A program made the translations under genes and the position numbers. The notes under the pieces were generated by a model that did not search any database, was not told the origin of the DNA, and worked only from the letters and a program-made list of their open reading frames with translations. Shown in pieces: positions 63,249 through 64,000 of a stretch of 64,000 nt of DNA. Each line of letters begins with the position of its first letter. Position 1 is the stretch's first letter. Where the stretch lies: contig OZ221969.1 in assembly GCA_965119715.1 (NCBI GenBank), positions 1,178,001 to 1,242,000 of the forward strand. The letters are read 5' to 3'. The stretch comes from JASBYZ01 sp029983705. Its GTDB lineage: Bacteria; Actinomycetota; Coriobacteriia; Coriobacteriales; JAEZZM01.

Positions 63249-64000
63249 TATCCTCTAATCTGTCCGCTGCCTTCACATATGTACTTCGTTGAAATCAGAG
63301 CTTCTGCTCCCATAGGTCCTCTCGCATGTAATTTTTGAGTTGAGATGCCAATCTCTGCACCAAGTCCAAAGATAGCTCCATCAGAAAATCTGGTAGATGC
63401 GTTGACATACACACAAGCAGCATCAACTTTATTTGTAAAGGTTTGAGCCATCTTATAGCTTTCAGTAACAATAGCCTCTGAATGATGAGAGCCATGAGCA
63501 TTAATATGGCTAACAGCCTCATCTACCCCATCAACTAAGGCAATTGATATCTTAAGTGCAAGATATTCAGTGTCAAAGTCTTCATCTGTAGCTAGCTTTA
63601 CGTGCTTATCGCCCGCAAGATCTAAGATTTCTTGAGTAGCTACAATTTCAACTTCGCGCTCTTTAAGGGTAGGAATAATAAGCGCTAAAAATTCTTTGGC
63701 AATAGCTCTATCTATCAGTAAGTTTTCAATAGCATTGCAGACACCCGTACGCTGAGTTTTTGCGTTTAGTACAATGTCTTGTGCCATCTCAAAGTTTGCG
63801 CTTTTCTCAACATATACGTGATTGTTGCCCGTACCAGTCTCAATCACCGGCACTTTTGCATGCTCAATAACCGTTTGAATTAGCTTTGCTCCACCTCGAG
63901 GAATAAGCAGGTCCACAAGGCCAGAAAGTCCCATGAGCTCTACTGATTCTTGCCTGTCTGTGGACTCAATTGACTGGACACACTCACGAGGAAGACCAGA
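63248..64000 (-). CDS. proA: Gamma-glutamyl phosphate reductase, C-terminal part cut by the window edge
   Basis: The frame is open to the window end, so the start is outside. It begins SGLPRECVQSIESTDRQESVE and continues GLVDLLIPRGGAKLIQ, the ProA NAD(P)-binding region, then AKTQRTGVCNAIENLL (catalytic Cys in the family), and ends STKYICEGSGQIRG. It reduces glutamyl 5-phosphate to the semialdehyde for proline. About 250 of roughly 415 residues are present. Confidence 0.94.
   Translation of the reverse strand, partial: SGLPRECVQSIESTDRQESVELMGLSGLVDLLIPRGGAKLIQTVIEHAKVPVIETGTGNNHVYVEKSANFEMAQDIVLNAKTQRTGVCNAIENLLIDRAIAKEFLALIIPTLKEREVEIVATQEILDLAGDKHVKLATDEDFDTEYLALKISIALVDGVDEAVSHINAHGSHHSEAIVTESYKMAQTFTNKVDAACVYVNASTRFSDGAIFGLGAEIGISTQKLHARGPMGAEALISTKYICEGSGQIRG

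Overview
The window looks like a contiguous piece of a low-GC Actinomycetota chromosome, most likely class Coriobacteriia (an Atopobium-like lineage; this is inference). The best taxonomic sign is a 103-residue actinobacterial integration host factor (mihF) next to gmk and rpoZ. It is combined with AT-rich codon use, an anaerobic (cobalt-early) cobalamin pathway with CbiG-CbiH and CbiE-CbiT fusions, and a PyrK/PyrD 1B-type pyrimidine operon. Almost everything is dense core genome. I saw no tRNA, rRNA, CRISPR array, IS element or phage gene.

Layout. Positions 1-3361 (minus): M16 peptidase, dapB, lysC and the start of dapA, a lysine/diaminopimelate operon. 3551-6201 (minus): pnp and rpsO; rpsO carries a one-base frameshift in a run of seven A. 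6343-19409 (minus): a long chain of SGNH-acyltransferase, lepA, dusB, hemW, dnaJ, mtaB, phoH, ybeY, dgkA, era, deoC and recO (translation, RNA maturation, envelope). 19675-20989 (plus): rpsT and a membrane-anchored metallophosphoesterase. 20955-26269 (minus): thiI, comEA, comEC and holA. 26272-33333 (minus): a pyrimidine operon pyrR-B-C-K-D-F-E, then mihF-gmk-rpoZ. 33539-35480 (plus): an AT-rich TetR/MATE pair that looks acquired. 35516-38570: znuABC facing a Fur-family regulator (probably Zur) across a palindromic operator/promoter. 38580-43682 (minus): peptidase C26, rluD, lspA, ileS. 43766-55309 (minus): an eleven-gene cobalamin operon, cbiC-D-ET-L-F-GH-J-P-A-B-cobO. 55498-58642 (plus): ftsH, dinB. 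58710-61615 (plus): an AT-rich ABC exporter whose ATPase is open but whose two permease genes are broken. 61612-64000 (minus): proA (partial), nadD, yqeK, rsfS.

How the genes work together. The cobalamin operon covers all ring methylations, contraction, decarboxylation, amidation, adenosylation and aminopropanol attachment, but has no cobaltochelatase and no nucleotide-loop genes (cobU/S/T). The pyr operon goes from carbamoyl phosphate to UMP without carAB. The zinc importer and its regulator form a self-contained homeostasis unit.

The places most worth a second look are the rpsO frameshift, the decaying ABC exporter with a hairpin over its ribosome binding site, the palindrome built into the znuA promoter, the perfect 16-bp inverted repeat over the znuB stop codon, and the acidic/His insertion in DeoC. 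I did not find a convincing wholly new multi-gene system.
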